This document shows positions 1 to 12,200 of a stretch of DNA of 64,000 bases, one piece after another. The position numbers were made by a program, and so were the translations under genes. Numbering within the stretch: position 1 is the first letter of the stretch; each line of letters begins with the position of its first letter. Origin of the DNA: Scolanthus callimorphus (Eukaryota; Cnidaria; Anthozoa; Actiniaria; Edwardsiidae); the NCBI GenBank assembly GCA_033964015.1, contig CM066914.1:17811637-17875636 (forward strand), in the 5' to 3' direction. Below the pieces are notes generated by a model. It searched no databases. It saw only the letters and a list, made by a program, of their open reading frames with translations, and was not told the origin of the DNA.

Positions 1-153
1 GCGTTATATGAAACCCGCTCGAAAATGGAGTAGAGGAGGGGACGCGTAAATTTACGAAAAACGGACAAAACTTCTGTTGGTTTAGATTAAAAGTTCGTTT
101 TAGTTGGCAAGGAAAGTAGAAGATGTGTTGTGGCATCAATCGAACAATCTTAC

Positions 154-3100
154 TCGGTACTTTCTGTAGCAGCTCATGAGTGTCTGTCCCTATTATCCTC
201 ACACCATCTGGCTCTTCGACCAAGTGAACTTCGCTGTCCATGTAATATGTACACCTTATCGTCAAGAATTAACAAGGCACATGCTATTTGAGGGCTCTTA
301 CTGTTTTCTATCACATTCCATTTACAGTGAAACCTCTAGCGTGCAAAATAACGTTTTTACTTCACTGGTATAAATCCAAACCCCCTTTCCCAAAAAACTA
401 CTTTGAATCTGAACATCAACTCATTTTTACCCCACTGAAAATGATATGAAAAAAGTACGGAACATTCATTTTTTCCAGAAATTTCGGAACAAACAACTGC
501 GGTAAAAGAGATGAAATATATTCTCCTTTTAAGAACTTCTCTAACACTTCCTTGAATGGGATATCCAGCATGAAAGCATTCAATATATTGTTGTATATCA
601 ATAGAAGCATTAGTTCTTTGCTTTGATTAATTGTAAAAATTGCTGTTTAAGGTTTTTAGACACGTGAAGTGATCCACAGTAGTCAGAGGATAAAGAACAC
701 CCTTCTTTGTGTATGTGTGCTTTTTAACAATAAGGATATCTAGTGACATCTTTAGTTGGCCCAATGACATCCAGATAGTCATTCCAGTAGCAAACAACAG
801 CACCTGTACTGCACCTGAAAAAGTAAAACAAAAAACATCAGGTCCTTTATTTACAACAATTAACAATTAGTCACCGAAGACGACGTAAGTATTGGCGAAT
901 ATTCACCGATATTTACGGAGTCTGAGGCGACCAATTGTTTTAGTATAATTACTTTGAGCGATTTTTAAGATTTTCGCGTTTCACGTTTAGGGGTATTTTT
1001 TAGTTCTCTCGTAATAACGTGTGCGCACGATCCACAATGCTTTCAATGTTAAAGCAAAATATGGCGAACGTCTCGACCAATCAGCGCGCGGAATCACTTG
1101 AGTAATTGTACTAAAAGGCAATAGTTGCATTTGGGCATATATTGCAATTAGGGTAGACACCACTATTGTGGAAAGAATCTCTCTGGTAGCTTCAAAAAGA
1201 GTTAAGCTGGGGAGGCTTTGCTGTATGTGACACCTTACCATGCTAGTTGTTTGGGTCGAGAGGGGCACTGAGTGTTAAACTCACAGTAAACTTTCTACAA
1301 CAGAAAAAAAGGGATCAAGTCAACAGAGTCTATGATTGTGATGTGATAGTTTGGAAAGCAGTTCAGTTGGAAAAATCTGTTCATAAATTATTTGCTTATG
1401 TGCGACTCCAAAAAACAACACATATCTCCACTAAGGGGATCAGCAAAGGACCTCCCACACCATAGGAATTTCCAAATCTTTTACCCCTCAGAAAATATAG
1501 GCTAACTGACACTTCCTCCCCTGGAATTTCCAATTCCAAATTCTTCCATGGTAAGGGTTTTGATTTTTGAAGCAGTCATTGAAAAATTGAAATTTCTACA
1601 ATAGTCACTCTCATAATGAACTGCTCCCATTTCCTTAATAAGCTCTGTTAAATTTTAGAGAGCAGTCTCCATCCCTTAGAAAGTCTGGCCTTAAGGTGAT
1701 TCCACAATATCCTCTCAAACTTCACTAGAATACCTGTAAGTCAGCAGATCCGATCCATAGCAAGCCAGTGTCTGTAAACATGGCTAAGTATGATCCATTG
1801 ACTGACAATGCCATCTCTGTGATGGAGTTCACTTGCTCACTAAATGTCACATACTAAGAGAAAGCAAGTAAAATGATAAATATTGAAATGGTAAATATAG
1901 AAACGGCAAATGACTTACTCACATTTTGGTTACACTGCCCCTTATCAATGATATATATTTGGTTGTCAATGGCAACAATAGCTTGTGCCCCACGATCCTG
2001 AGGCAGAATGACCCAGCTAGAGGGTGGTGCATCAAGTCCTGAGAAAAACAACAAACAAAAACCAAGCATACTTGTGAAACTGAAAACTGCAATGTTGGGA
2101 GTAAAACGATTTTAAAGGGATAGAAAAAATTGAAGCTTTCCATGGCTCAATATTTTGGGCTCTTCTTCTTCAGGATTTCTGACTGTCCTGAAGAACACCT
2201 TCGTAGGGGTGGGACACTATGAAATTTGGTGAAAAGTTCTCACCTGGTGGGTCTACAAATCTTCTACTTCTAACATCCTCGACATTGTTAGCAACAAAGA
2301 AATGGTAGTTGCCAGTCAAAACCGCTATGCCTGAACCAGCATCACTACAAAACACTTGGCAGTCAATCACTTTAGACTCCTTAGCATCCTGGAGGAAAAG
2401 GGTTCATCAAATATTGCTAACAACCATCATACTGTATGCCCCTGGTTAAAAAGAAACCTATAAAGCATTAGGGCACAACTTTCTATGACTTGGCATGTTG
2501 TTGGGGGATAAAAGAATGTTGTAATCATGAGCCCCAGGTTATTGTTTTTACAATGGCCTGAGTGTCTCTTCCAACATCACAAGTGCTCTATTTTACTGAT
2601 GTGAATGTGAAATGTGGGATAGTTGACATATATATGTTATCTGGCAATTGACTAGTCATGCAGTCATGTTACATATCCAAGTGAGCAAGTCCATACTTAC
2701 ATGCCCCATGCTGAAGGTCTTCTTGTACATGCCATGCAAGTCATACACAGAGACACTCCCATCATCAGCCACACAAAGGAGGTCTTCACTTGCCGACCAT
2801 GCCATGTGGACCAGTGGACCACCATCCCACTACAGCAAAATATGGGAGGTCAGCAGTGCAGGAAAGGAAAATTTAGGACAGAAATGTAAAAGCTTAAATC
2901 TGGTTTCAAATACATCATTGGCCCAGATAGCTAGTTAGAATTGGCTGATTGCATTTTCAAACCGCACCGGGGGGGTGAGGACCTCTTTTAAAAAGACCCC
3001 CTCCCCGGGAATTTCCACTCGTGAAACAGACCCCCTCCCCTGGAATTTCGAACGTCATAAAGGACCCCCTCCCCTGGAATTTCCATTTTTTCTGGCAAAA

Positions 3101-6042
3101 GACCCATGGAAAATCTATTTTTGGATAAAATGTCCCTGGAAAGTCACCTTTTTTACCCCTCCCCCCTGGAATTTCCAGTCTCCAGACACACCCCCTCCCG
3201 TGGAATTTCCAGAGTCCAAAACAACCATAGGTCCTCAACCCCCCCTGTGTGGATTAAAAATGCAATCAGCCATTATCAGGTCCAAAATTATTCATTGTAG
3301 GTCAAGTAAAGTGGCCAGAATATCTAAGTTTCGGATTGTTGGCCAGTATTTCCACATCACCCATAATGCTCTTTGTTTCCCCCCAAATTCATTGTCTGAC
3401 TATTGTCTAATGAATTTGGGAGGCAAACAAGTGCATCATGGGAGAATACCCCACTTCAGAGGGAATTGGAAATTCCAGTTCGGGTGGCGTGCAGTCCTTA
3501 GGTAAATGCCTTCCTTGGTGGGGGTATATAGATCATTTCTAGAATAACACAATAAGTAAAACCCGAATTCCAAATGTTTTACTCCTTGGAATAACATTGC
3601 ATTAAGTTGGCTGCTTTGTAGAGGGTAGTCACATTTTACCCAGCTGATATTTTTTTCAATAAGAGTCAAATCAGTAGTACAATGGGAAAAGTCAACTGTA
3701 ACACTTCCATCCATCACCCCTGCCTGTGCCAGCAATTGGTTAATCTGTTCTTTTTGGCAGCAAGCATCACCAATAACATTGATTGAGTCAGCCACAACAA
3801 AATTAGTACTATAGTTTATAGCTGTAATAATGACACCCCTTTTATACTGTACATACTTACCCTGAATGAGGATAATTCAGTGCCGGCTGCAGTGTAAATA
3901 TAGACAACTGGCTTGACTTGTACTCTGGCTGGTTGCTTGATATCTCGAATCAAAGCTGAAAATATGGAAAGATATAAACTATGGTACTCTGACTGACATG
4001 CATAAAATGTGATTTACACTTTGAACTTAAGAGTTTTTTTTTTTGACTGAAGAGATTTTTAGGTACTATGCTTGTATCTGGTGTAATTTCAAGCCCTGGC
4101 AATATTTTCTTTGAAAATGATGCGAGTGTTTCCATTTCACTGCATTTACCTATAGGCCCACCATAAGATGCCGCAGCCTTTGTGAAATGTGCCAAGTCCA
4201 CATCCTGTTTCCAGGCCATAGTGTAAAGTTCTTGCTTTCTACAACATGACAAAGGAGAAAACTCACATTAGGTTAGCTGTTCCATGTTAGGATTTTGTTA
4301 TATAATGCCAAGCTATTCTATTCTATCTGAATATAACATATGCATACCTGCCAACCCCGAAATCTCCAAAATCAGGAGACTGTGTTTCAAATTCAACAAC
4401 TGTCGGGAGATAATAATACAGTAAATATATGGAAAGTTTCAATTTTTTCTTGGGATACTTAGGGTAAAAAAAGAGGAAGAGTTGGCAGGTATGCAAACAT
4501 GTACTGTCGGCACGGTCATGTACTTTCATATCCAGTGCTCTAGTGTGGACTGGAAGTTTGGGGGGGGGGGGACTAGGAATAGGCTGGGGGCACATGAAAC
4601 TACCTCCTTGGGCCAATATTTCACGAAGACCATAATGGCTTGTTTTACTGTCATTTGGACCCATGCTGTTTAATAAAAGCTTTCTCGGGATGAGCAACCC
4701 AGGGGGCGCAGGCAAGACCAAGGTAGGATATAAAGTATTAGCTTACTGTCTGATGCACCAGTCAATGTAACCCCATCCCCCCCAGGCCGCGACTAGCGAG
4801 GTCATTGCGAAGCAATTTTCTATTTTTTGACAAGCTATACAAACCCGGGGAGCAAGGTATTTCCATTGCTTTGCTGCGATTTATGTCCCTGGGGAGCGGT
4901 GCATGTGACTTTTTTGAGGAACTGGCGATGGGCCAGAATCTACTTTGTATGCAAAAAGAGAGCATTATTTTTGTGAAAATAGCTGCACGGAAACCCCAAA
5001 CTGTCCCCGGGGTCCCATGCCTGAGTGGTGTTTTTTTTTGTTCCTAACACTTCCCCGGAGGGGAGTGGGATAGACTTGATTTTCTCGGCACGTGGGGGTG
5101 GGGGTGGGGGTGGGGGGTTAAATTGACTGGTGCATAGAGCAGTTTTCACATGACTGTTGTGAAACCAATCGCAAAGTAATTACACCAATTCGGAATAAAA
5201 CGTATAGGAGTAATTACAAACTAAGTGCGAATTACTCACAACAGTCATGTGAAATCCGCTCTAACACTAAAGTTATTAGCACAAAGTAATTGCGAATTAC
5301 TCACGACAGTCATGTGAAATCCGCTCTAACACTAAAATTATTAACTTATGCACCAGTCAATTGACAGCCCTGCACCCCCCCATTCGCGCATTAGCGGGGC
5401 ATTCACCTTTTGGCAAATGAAAGGCAGTGAGCGCCTCGGTTTGCGGGGACAATCAGAGAGGTGAATGCACCGTCCCCAGGGTAATAATTAAGAGTGAATG
5501 CGCTCCTTGCCCAATGAATTTAGAAGATAACACAAAGGATTTTTACTCACTGAAAAGAGTCATGTCAATGGTGCCCAGTTTTCAATGCAGCCGTAGCCGA
5601 TCGCAAAGCGTAATAAAACCCTATTTTTCTACTTGCATGTACTTTCGCTAGTGTAGATTAAAATTTAATACGTGTAATTCAAGTAACAAAAATCTGTATT
5701 TGTCGTGTCTTTTGTGAAGTAAAGGGGTGTTCATATGGAGGTGAAGCAGCCCGGAAAGCGGGCTGGTTTCTGTTGTGTTGTGTCCCGGGGAAGAGAGTGA
5801 CTCCCCGCTCGATGTACTGTGTGGAAGCCGTGAAAGAAAGTGCATCTCCCGACCAACGGGGCAGTAATGTAGTGTGAATTCTGTACGAAAGCCCCGCTAG
5901 TATCCCGCTAATGCGCGAATGGGGGGGTGCGGGGCTGTCAATTGACTGGTGCATTAGCTTATGTGCCATTTGAACGCCTATAAATCACATACCGGTAGAA
6001 CACATCGCCCAGAGGAGTCCAGTCTGCAGTGACGTGAGACAT
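154..6042 (-). CDS. VPS16: VPS16, HOPS/CORVET core subunit (N-terminal 323 residues; 3' part off the left edge)
   Basis: Ten exons are seen on the minus strand: 5993-6042, 4150-4238, 3861-3955, 2701-2829, 2244-2388, 1923-2038, 1734-1853, 1239-1294, 740-814 and 154-248. Reading phase is continuous across all of them. The product starts MSHVTADWTPLGDVFYRKQE and follows the metazoan Vps16 N-terminal beta-propeller, with recognisable blocks ASYGGPIALIR, WSASEDLLCVADDGSVSVY, GSGIAVLTG, FTDTGLLWIG and EEPDGVRI. In the known family this subunit binds Vps33 and is the core of the HOPS and CORVET tethering complexes acting at late endosomes and lysosomes. All introns look GT-AG except the last one (249-739), which is AT-AC of the U12 class. 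The C-terminal alpha-solenoid is not in the window. The 5' end lies 197 bases from the divergent PPIG gene. Introns carry several small transposons. Confidence 0.93.
249..739 (-). other. VPS16: U12-type AT-AC intron in VPS16
   Basis: Read on the minus strand, the intron starts ATATCCTTA at 739-731, eight of nine bases of the AT-AC minor-spliceosome donor consensus. It ends TAC at 251-249. A branch-like site ATTCTTGAC sits at 269-261, with its A 13 bases from the end. Joining 740 to 248 keeps frame (phase 2, codon AGA) and gives DVTRYYMDSEVHLVEEPDG, which fits the Vps16 family. No GT-AG alternative in the correct phase was found. Confidence 0.9.
862..1116. repeat. Inverted-repeat element, family J copy 1 (VPS16 intron)
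   Basis: The element carries TTTAGTATAATTAC near 938 and its inverse GTAATTGTACTAAA near 1103-1116. Between them lies a CTCGACCAATCAGCG block. A second copy with the same order of blocks lies at 41636-41902, and a partial one at about 37955-38010. It is a non-autonomous DNA element with no coding sequence seen. Confidence 0.65.
2942..3268. mobile_element. Inverted-repeat element filled with TGGAATTTCCA units
   Basis: The left end GGCTGATTGCATTTT (2942) is mirrored by AAAATGCAATCAGCC ending at 3268, and a C/G-run follows each end inwards. Inside are at least five copies of a CCCCTCCCCTGGAATTTCC-like unit. The open frames on both strands here are products of this repeat and are not genes. It sits in VPS16 intron 3. 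Confidence 0.7.
4341..4494. mobile_element. MITE with TGCATACCTGCCAAC termini
   Basis: The 15-base inverted ends TGCATACCTGCCAAC and GTTGGCAGGTATGCA bound a 154-base A/T-rich element. It lies in VPS16 intron 1 and carries no reading frame. Confidence 0.75.
4754..5134. mobile_element. Diverged MITE related to the 605-base TTA element
   Basis: It starts TGCACCAGTCAATG and ends AATTGACTGGTGCA, the same termini as the elements at 5349 and 17447. The subterminal C/G runs differ, and it is shorter (381 bases). The flanks (TGA on the left, TAG on the right) do not match, so the target duplication has decayed or the insertion is complex. Confidence 0.65.
5135..5327. mobile_element. Foldback MITE, TAGAGC family, with a duplicated right half
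   Basis: Bases 5135-5263 form a foldback: TAGAGC plus TTTCACATGACTGT at the left, and ACAGTCATGTGAAATC plus CGCTCTA at the right. The right half is repeated at 5279-5327. Full copies are also at 54417-54540 and 61641-61769. Confidence 0.75.
5349..5953. mobile_element. 605-base PIF/Harbinger-like MITE, copy 1
   Basis: The element has inverted termini of about 50 bases that start TGCACCAGTCAATTGACAGC and end with the inverse. TTA flanks both sides (5346-5348 and 5954-5956), the three-base target duplication typical of PIF/Harbinger. A near-identical copy in the opposite orientation lies at 17447-18053. Reading frames inside are shared between copies but resemble no transposase, so it is non-autonomous. 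Confidence 0.88.
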
Positions 6043-6239
6043 TTTGTATCATAATCTTCAGTCTAAGACAATCATCTAAAAGGAATCAGACTTCAAATAC
6101 AAGAAAACATGAGAAGAAACTGCAACCTTCCGTGTCAGCCGCCATGTTTGAAGGTGCCCACGAAGTTTGACAAAGTGGCGCAGCGGCTGCTGATAAAGAG
6201 ATGTATCCCACAATCCATTGGGAGGAGGGATAATCCAAG
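6043..6239. promoter_or_regulatory. Shared VPS16/PPIG promoter gap
   Basis: Only 197 bases separate the two divergent start codons. The gap and the PPIG start contain GCCGCCATGTTTG (6138-6150) and CCAAGATGGCGCC (6235-6247), both matching the YY1-type AAnATGGCGGC element, the second overlapping the ATG. No clear TATA box is seen. Bidirectional use is inferred. Confidence 0.7.
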
Positions 6240-9200
6240 ATGGCGCCGGTGCCGCGAGCGAAGGGCTATCGACCGAGGTGTTTCTTTGACGTGGAAATAA
6301 ACTCAGTTAAAGGTAAAATATCGTTATTATATTCCATTCGTAAGCAAATAAACCCCTCTCCAGCCTTGATACAGCAGCTTTTGATCATAGATCTCCGTAA
6401 TGTTGTAATACAGATACATTTCAATCTTGGCTTTTGTCACAGGTCTGTTTCAAAGCGTGACAAGCCGTCGATTTGCTTGCACGTGCGGAGCGGTGTTTTA
6501 TGGACTGCCAAGAGAACTGCTAATGCACGCCTTGCCATAAATTATGCCTTTTCTAAGGTTAGACAGGAGCAAATTTTTCACAAAGAATTTGGCATTAAGA
6601 CGTCACCACTTTGATGGTCTTGCCACAGCAACGCTGTCTTCCAAAATTCTAAACTTTGTGTAAACGTGGGCAAAAAACATCATGCCGAGGTTTCATAAGT
6701 GAATCATTAAAAGTAAAGTAACCGTGCTTATATAGCGATCAAAGCGCTTTACATTAACGGATAACTCATCCTATAGAACCAGCTTTATAAACATGAGTGT
6801 GTGTTAGCATTGTGAGTTCTGTGACACTGAGGCTGGGCAACTTCCGACGGTCCTTGTGGTTCTTTAACGTCCCTCTGGTTCCGGTTAGTGTAGTGTATGT
6901 GAGAGACGGGGCCTACGGTTTAACGTCCTTATCCGAGAAGACGCGAAGGTCTAACCATTTGCAGATGTTAGAGCAAAGGCAGCACTTTCTCCTCAATTAT
7001 TAGAAAAGACCATAAGTGTTGGCCCGGCCAGGGTTTGAACTCCCAACCTCCCGAACATAAGCCCGGCGCTCTACCACTGCACTAACCGGTCATCGGTAAG
7101 TAGCAAACAGAATTCCACTGCCAGCCAGGTTATGTTGAAAGCCTTTATCTTTGTGTTTTTGTTTTCTCCACAGCTGGAAGAGTCATCTTTGAATTGTTTG
7201 CTGACATCTGCCCCAAGACTTGTGAGAATTTCAGAGCACTATGCACTGGTATGAGAAAAAATTTGTAGGAACAGACTCTAAAAATCTAATCATTGCAACC
7301 GGCATTGTAATCCAAGGGAAGGACCCCCTCATAAAGATAATACATTTACTGTATTTCTCTCGGTAGAAAATTTAGGACGACGCTATACACATTTGTCCAG
7401 GGCTGGAAATTAATGTTTTTTCTTAGTCGCCATCTGGCGACCAAGTGCACAAAACTGATCCCCTGAACATAACTTTTGGTCGCCAGGTGTCATCAAGCTT
7501 GAAAAGAGTACCAAAATATTTGGTCGCCAGCTGGTGCCTAAGTTCAAATTTTTAGTCGCCTAGCCCTTATTTGTAGTTGCCCAGACAACCAATTGTTTGC
7601 AATTTCCAGCCCTGTTTCTCCTGGAAGAATTGCAGGAAATTTGGGCTTGCAAGGGGTCAGCCCTAGGGTTGGCGTCCCTGTTTTTCCAGGAAAAGCAAAA
7701 GAATTATAGCTTGTTAAATCAAATCTCAGTATCCATTTATCCAGGGTACCAATGTTTCAGGCTTATTCCTATATTATAAACTCCTATTTATCGCCCAAAA
7801 CCTCCTATTTTTAGCCCGATCCACATATTTGGTTGTTTTATTCAAAACTAGATAACTGTAATAATTTCTGAAATTAAAGTTTCTTTTTTGTTATGAAGTC
7901 TGCTGAATTCAAAGAATGAACTGTTACATGCACAATGTTTTTACAGGAGAAGAAGGCATTGGGAAAATGACAGGCAAGCCTCTACACTACAAAGGCTCTC
8001 CCTTTCACAGGGTTGTCAAGGATTTTATGGTTCAAGGAGGAGACTTTTCTTCAGGTATTCACTCATCATGCCTCTGCTAACAAAAGTAGGAAATGCTGTT
8101 AGTAATCACTTAGTGGCTCAAATTTGTCTGGAAGTTCCCCATTACCTAAACCAGAATACAGAAAAGTCAAAATCCCAAAACTGCAGCTCAAAATTCAGCT
8201 GATCAGCCACATCTTGTGCTTTCAAAATCTGTCAATCTATGTTAATAATATCTGTGAAACTAAGTAAAATTGTGCCCATTTGATCTGTGAACCTACGTAC
8301 TGCTGTCTTCCCCTTAATACATCATCTAGGTTTCTTTGCAAATTTACTTGAGAGCTTGTCCATATTTAATATTTTATTTGCTCATTTATTTCCAGGGAAT
8401 GGAACAGGAGGGGAATCAATCTATGGTGGCACATTTAAAGGTACAACATAGTAAATCCATATTCTAAAGAAAGAACAAGAGAACTAGAAAAATATCTGGA
8501 CTCCATGTGCTTGAAATTGTGTGTAGATAATCTCTTGGAATATGTTTATTTCAGATGAAGATTTCACTCTAAAGCATGAGAAGCCTATGTTGTTGTCAAT
8601 GGCAAACAGAGGCCCAAACACTAATGGATCCCAGTTCTTTATGTAAGTGTGAGAAAACGCAGATGTAGTTGAATGAAACAGTTAAAATGCGCTAGAAATT
8701 GGTTGTGGTATAGTTATTTGATTTGAGTGTGGACCACGGACACTGTGAATTTGTTTGAGCTTCAGGAAAATATGTTTCCAACACAATACTTATCTATGTT
8801 GCTTTCGAGATGCTCCCATTAGGGCAACCCAATCAAAACAAAATAATTTCAGCAAATCAAAAGGCAGATTTCCAATGCCGCACACAACCATGTGGGTGGT
8901 GTGAGAAAGACAAACCCACATGGGCGCATGCTGTAGGAAATCTACATAGCAAGGGGGGAGGGGGCAGTTTTCTGACTGCCCATTGAAAGGTAACACTATC
9001 AGCACTTGATTTAAGAAATAGAAGTAGTATTTCTTATCTTGTATCTTTTATTTTAGCACCACCAAACCTACTCCCCATTTAGATGGGTAAGTAATTACAA
9101 AAGTATTTTATTATTTAACCATCTCATCCTTTACAAGCTTTATCATTATGTCATTTGCCATGGGTGCAAGTTCATTTTTCTCACTTCATTTGATACATTC

Positions 9201-12200
9201 CATTTCAGAATACATGTGGTGTTTGGCCATGTGATACAAGGTGTTGAGATTGTGGAGGAGGTTGAAAATCAACAGACAAATGATAAAAGTCGTCCACTTG
9301 CTGATGTCAGGATTGCTAATTGTGGAGAACTCATTCCTAAGTCTAAGGCAAAAGGTGATTGCTCTATGAATGCCCAGCTAACTGATGAATAGGCAATCAA
9401 CAAAATTAGCTAGCCAACAGCTGGCTTGTTATGAAAGGCCTGTATTATTGCCCTGCAAAGTGTTCAAAATATTTATCTTCAATACAAAGTATGATAAATT
9501 CTGTTGATCCATTTTAGAACAGGTTTGGCAAGTACAAGATTGAACATACCAAAAATATGATGAGAATGATATGTGACTGTCTCTGATATACTTTCTTGCC
9601 TCTTATGGGGATCCTGGCATTGAGATACCAAAGGTGTGGCTACCTGTTGTTTGGAAATATAAGCCAGATGGTTGAACAAATGACAGCATGGTGCCATCCT
9701 TAAATTTTGGCATCCCAACAGCTATAATAAGGGGCTCCATTTCCTGTCTACATCTGTCTGATGAAGACTAGGAGTACAAAGCTGACACATTGTGGTCATG
9801 CGACAATCAAACTTGATTATTATTAGTATTTCTTGCTGTTTAACATTTCAGTGGACAAGGCAAAGAAAAAGAAGCATGTCTCTTCCTCTGAAAGTTCTTC
9901 CTCAGATGCATCTGATGAATCAGACAGCAGTGAGTCACAAGATGAGATTGTAAAGAAGAAAAGCAAACAGAAAGCCAAGAAGAAAGAGAAGAAGCCAGTA
10001 TCAAAGAGAAAAGAGAGAAAAGCAAAGACTGGGTAAGCTGTTTGCAGATGATTTCAAAGAAAAATCTCACAATTTGTAAAGCGCTTAGAGCCTATGGAAT
10101 TACAGGGATTGTGGAGCTAGGGCGTTTAGCCCCCAAATATTTCGTCAAGTTTTCGTCACTTTGAAAACTGTCCCGCCATCGCTGAATTGACAGTTTTCAC
10201 AACGTTTTGAGAACAATACCCTTGAGCAATACCGACCCGTTCTGGCGAAGACAGCTTTTGTTATTCAAAACAGACAAGCATTGTTCTCATCCCATTTATG
10301 TTGCATGTGCAACATCTTGAAAACTGCCAATTGAGCGCTATATAAACACATACATACATACCCCAGTTTACCAGGCTATTGACCATAGCTATTTCAAGCT
10401 ATACCCATGTAGTTGGGCCCTCATTCTTAAACTGCCATTTACAAGTTTTTAAGCTAGAAAAAAAAGATGGCACATTTAGTAATTCTAGATAACCTTGAAC
10501 TAGTGTAGTTCGGAACAAGGTTGTTTTGATTCGAGCCATATTAAAGGACTTGCATTTGCCTGCAGATCAGAGACAGAGGACAAAAAACAAGAAGCTGAGT
10601 CAGCACCATTCTCAGAAAACCCCCTTTACATGCAGACGGTGGTAGTGGAAGAAATCCCTGATGTACCAACTAGTAACTTCCTGCGAAGACGAAGCCGGAC
10701 ACCATCACCAGTGCGTGAGAAACGCAACCAGCAAGCCAGACGGTACGGTACCCTACCCCTCACTTTTTTGTGCGCACCACAGGAATCCTGACACACTTGC
10801 ACTTGCCATGATTTTGTAATGACATGGAACCCCGTGTAGTTGTCTTTTCCAAGGAAGAGCCACATAATTTTTATTCATGCTTTTCTAATTAATTTTCAAA
10901 TTTTCAGACAAGGTCGCTCGCCCCCTGGTTACAATGCTCCTCAACAGACCACAGGAGCCCCGATCTCTCGTCCAAGAGTAAGTATCAATCGACGTGGAAC
11001 AGAAGATGAAAAAAGTGTTGAATTTAGCCCCAGCCTAAAACCAAGATGGGTGACCTTTGTACACCCATACGGCATCTCTGGGTAACCTTTGTACACCCAT
11101 ACGGCATCTCTGAAAATGGGCTGCAGCTATCAGTGTGTAAAGTGCGTTTTCCTTGTCTCTTCAGATATCAAGTTCTGGTAGGATTCTACGAGGACGTGGA
11201 ACAATGGTACGTATGGCCAATTTTTATGTTTCTTTTTCCTTCAAAATGTAGTATTTTTAGTGGAATAATTTCTTAACCTTCCTGTCCATTAAAGAGGTAC
11301 AGAACACCGCCGCCCGAATCGCCTTCACCTGAACGCCGCCAGCGTAGAAGTCGTTCACGAAGCAGATCGCCGCAACGTCGTCGCCGTTCGGGATCCCCTC
11401 GGCGCTCACCCGACAGCAGGCCGAGAGGTCGCCGGCAGAGATCTCCGATGCGCCGGCGCCGATCAGTTTCGCCAGTGGGCCGCGCTCCAGCCAGAAGCCG
11501 CTGGGAGCAAAGCCCCCGCGATCGCAGGCGCAGCGACCGCAGCCCAGTGAGACAAGACCGCGACCGAAGACGATCGGATGAATTACGAAACAAGCGTGAC
11601 AGGAGTCCTGTGTCACGCAGTCAACCTGAAGTCACGCAAGGCGAACCAGCGACTGTCGGCAGAAGCAAATGGGAACATGACCAAGATCAGCAAGCCAGCT
11701 CGGACGAGGAAGCGGCAAAACAAGGAATCTTGAATGGTGAAAATCAATCCGAAAAACAGAAAACTAGCGTCCCTGCACCAGTTACGCGCTTTGAGGAAAA
11801 CCCTGTACCTTCAGAACAAGAAGAGACCGAACAAGGGCGTGAACAGGCAAGCATAACGGATGAGCGCCAAGATATCGGGGAAAAGGAACCACCTACTGAA
11901 GGAGAACAAAGTCGACAAACAGACCATGGGAAAAGGCCACTTAGCTCGGACAAAAGGCCTAACAGGAATCGCAAAGATTCCGCTAAAAGTAGCTCGGACG
12001 GCTCTCCCGAGCGCAAATCGAAACGGGACCGAAGAGCTAAAAGTCGTTCTAAAAGCCGGAGCCCTTCCGAACGACGTAGTCGTCGTGCTAAGTCGCGCAG
12101 CCGAAGTACATCTCGTTCGCGGAAGAGTTCGGATCGTAAAAGGGATCAGAAAAGTGGGTCACGTGATAGAAGACGCAAGAGCAGAAGCAGAGAGAGAAAA

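Noticed and set aside
3436..3795. 119-codon minus-strand frame MADSINVIGDACC...
   Set aside because: It lies wholly inside VPS16 intron 3, runs into the repeat at its end and matches no family. A transposon remnant is more likely than a gene.
5679..5969. Open frames shared between 5.7 and 17.7 kb
   Set aside because: They are conserved only because both copies belong to the same young MITE; they have no transposase features.
6109..6300. Upstream ATG frame before the PPIG start
   Set aside because: It overlaps the real start in another frame and has no conservation. At best it is a short upstream frame in the 5' untranslated region.
7021..7093. Possible tRNA gene on the minus strand
   Set aside because: Boxes A and B are present, but the acceptor stem does not pair well and the sequence continues into a SINE body and tail.
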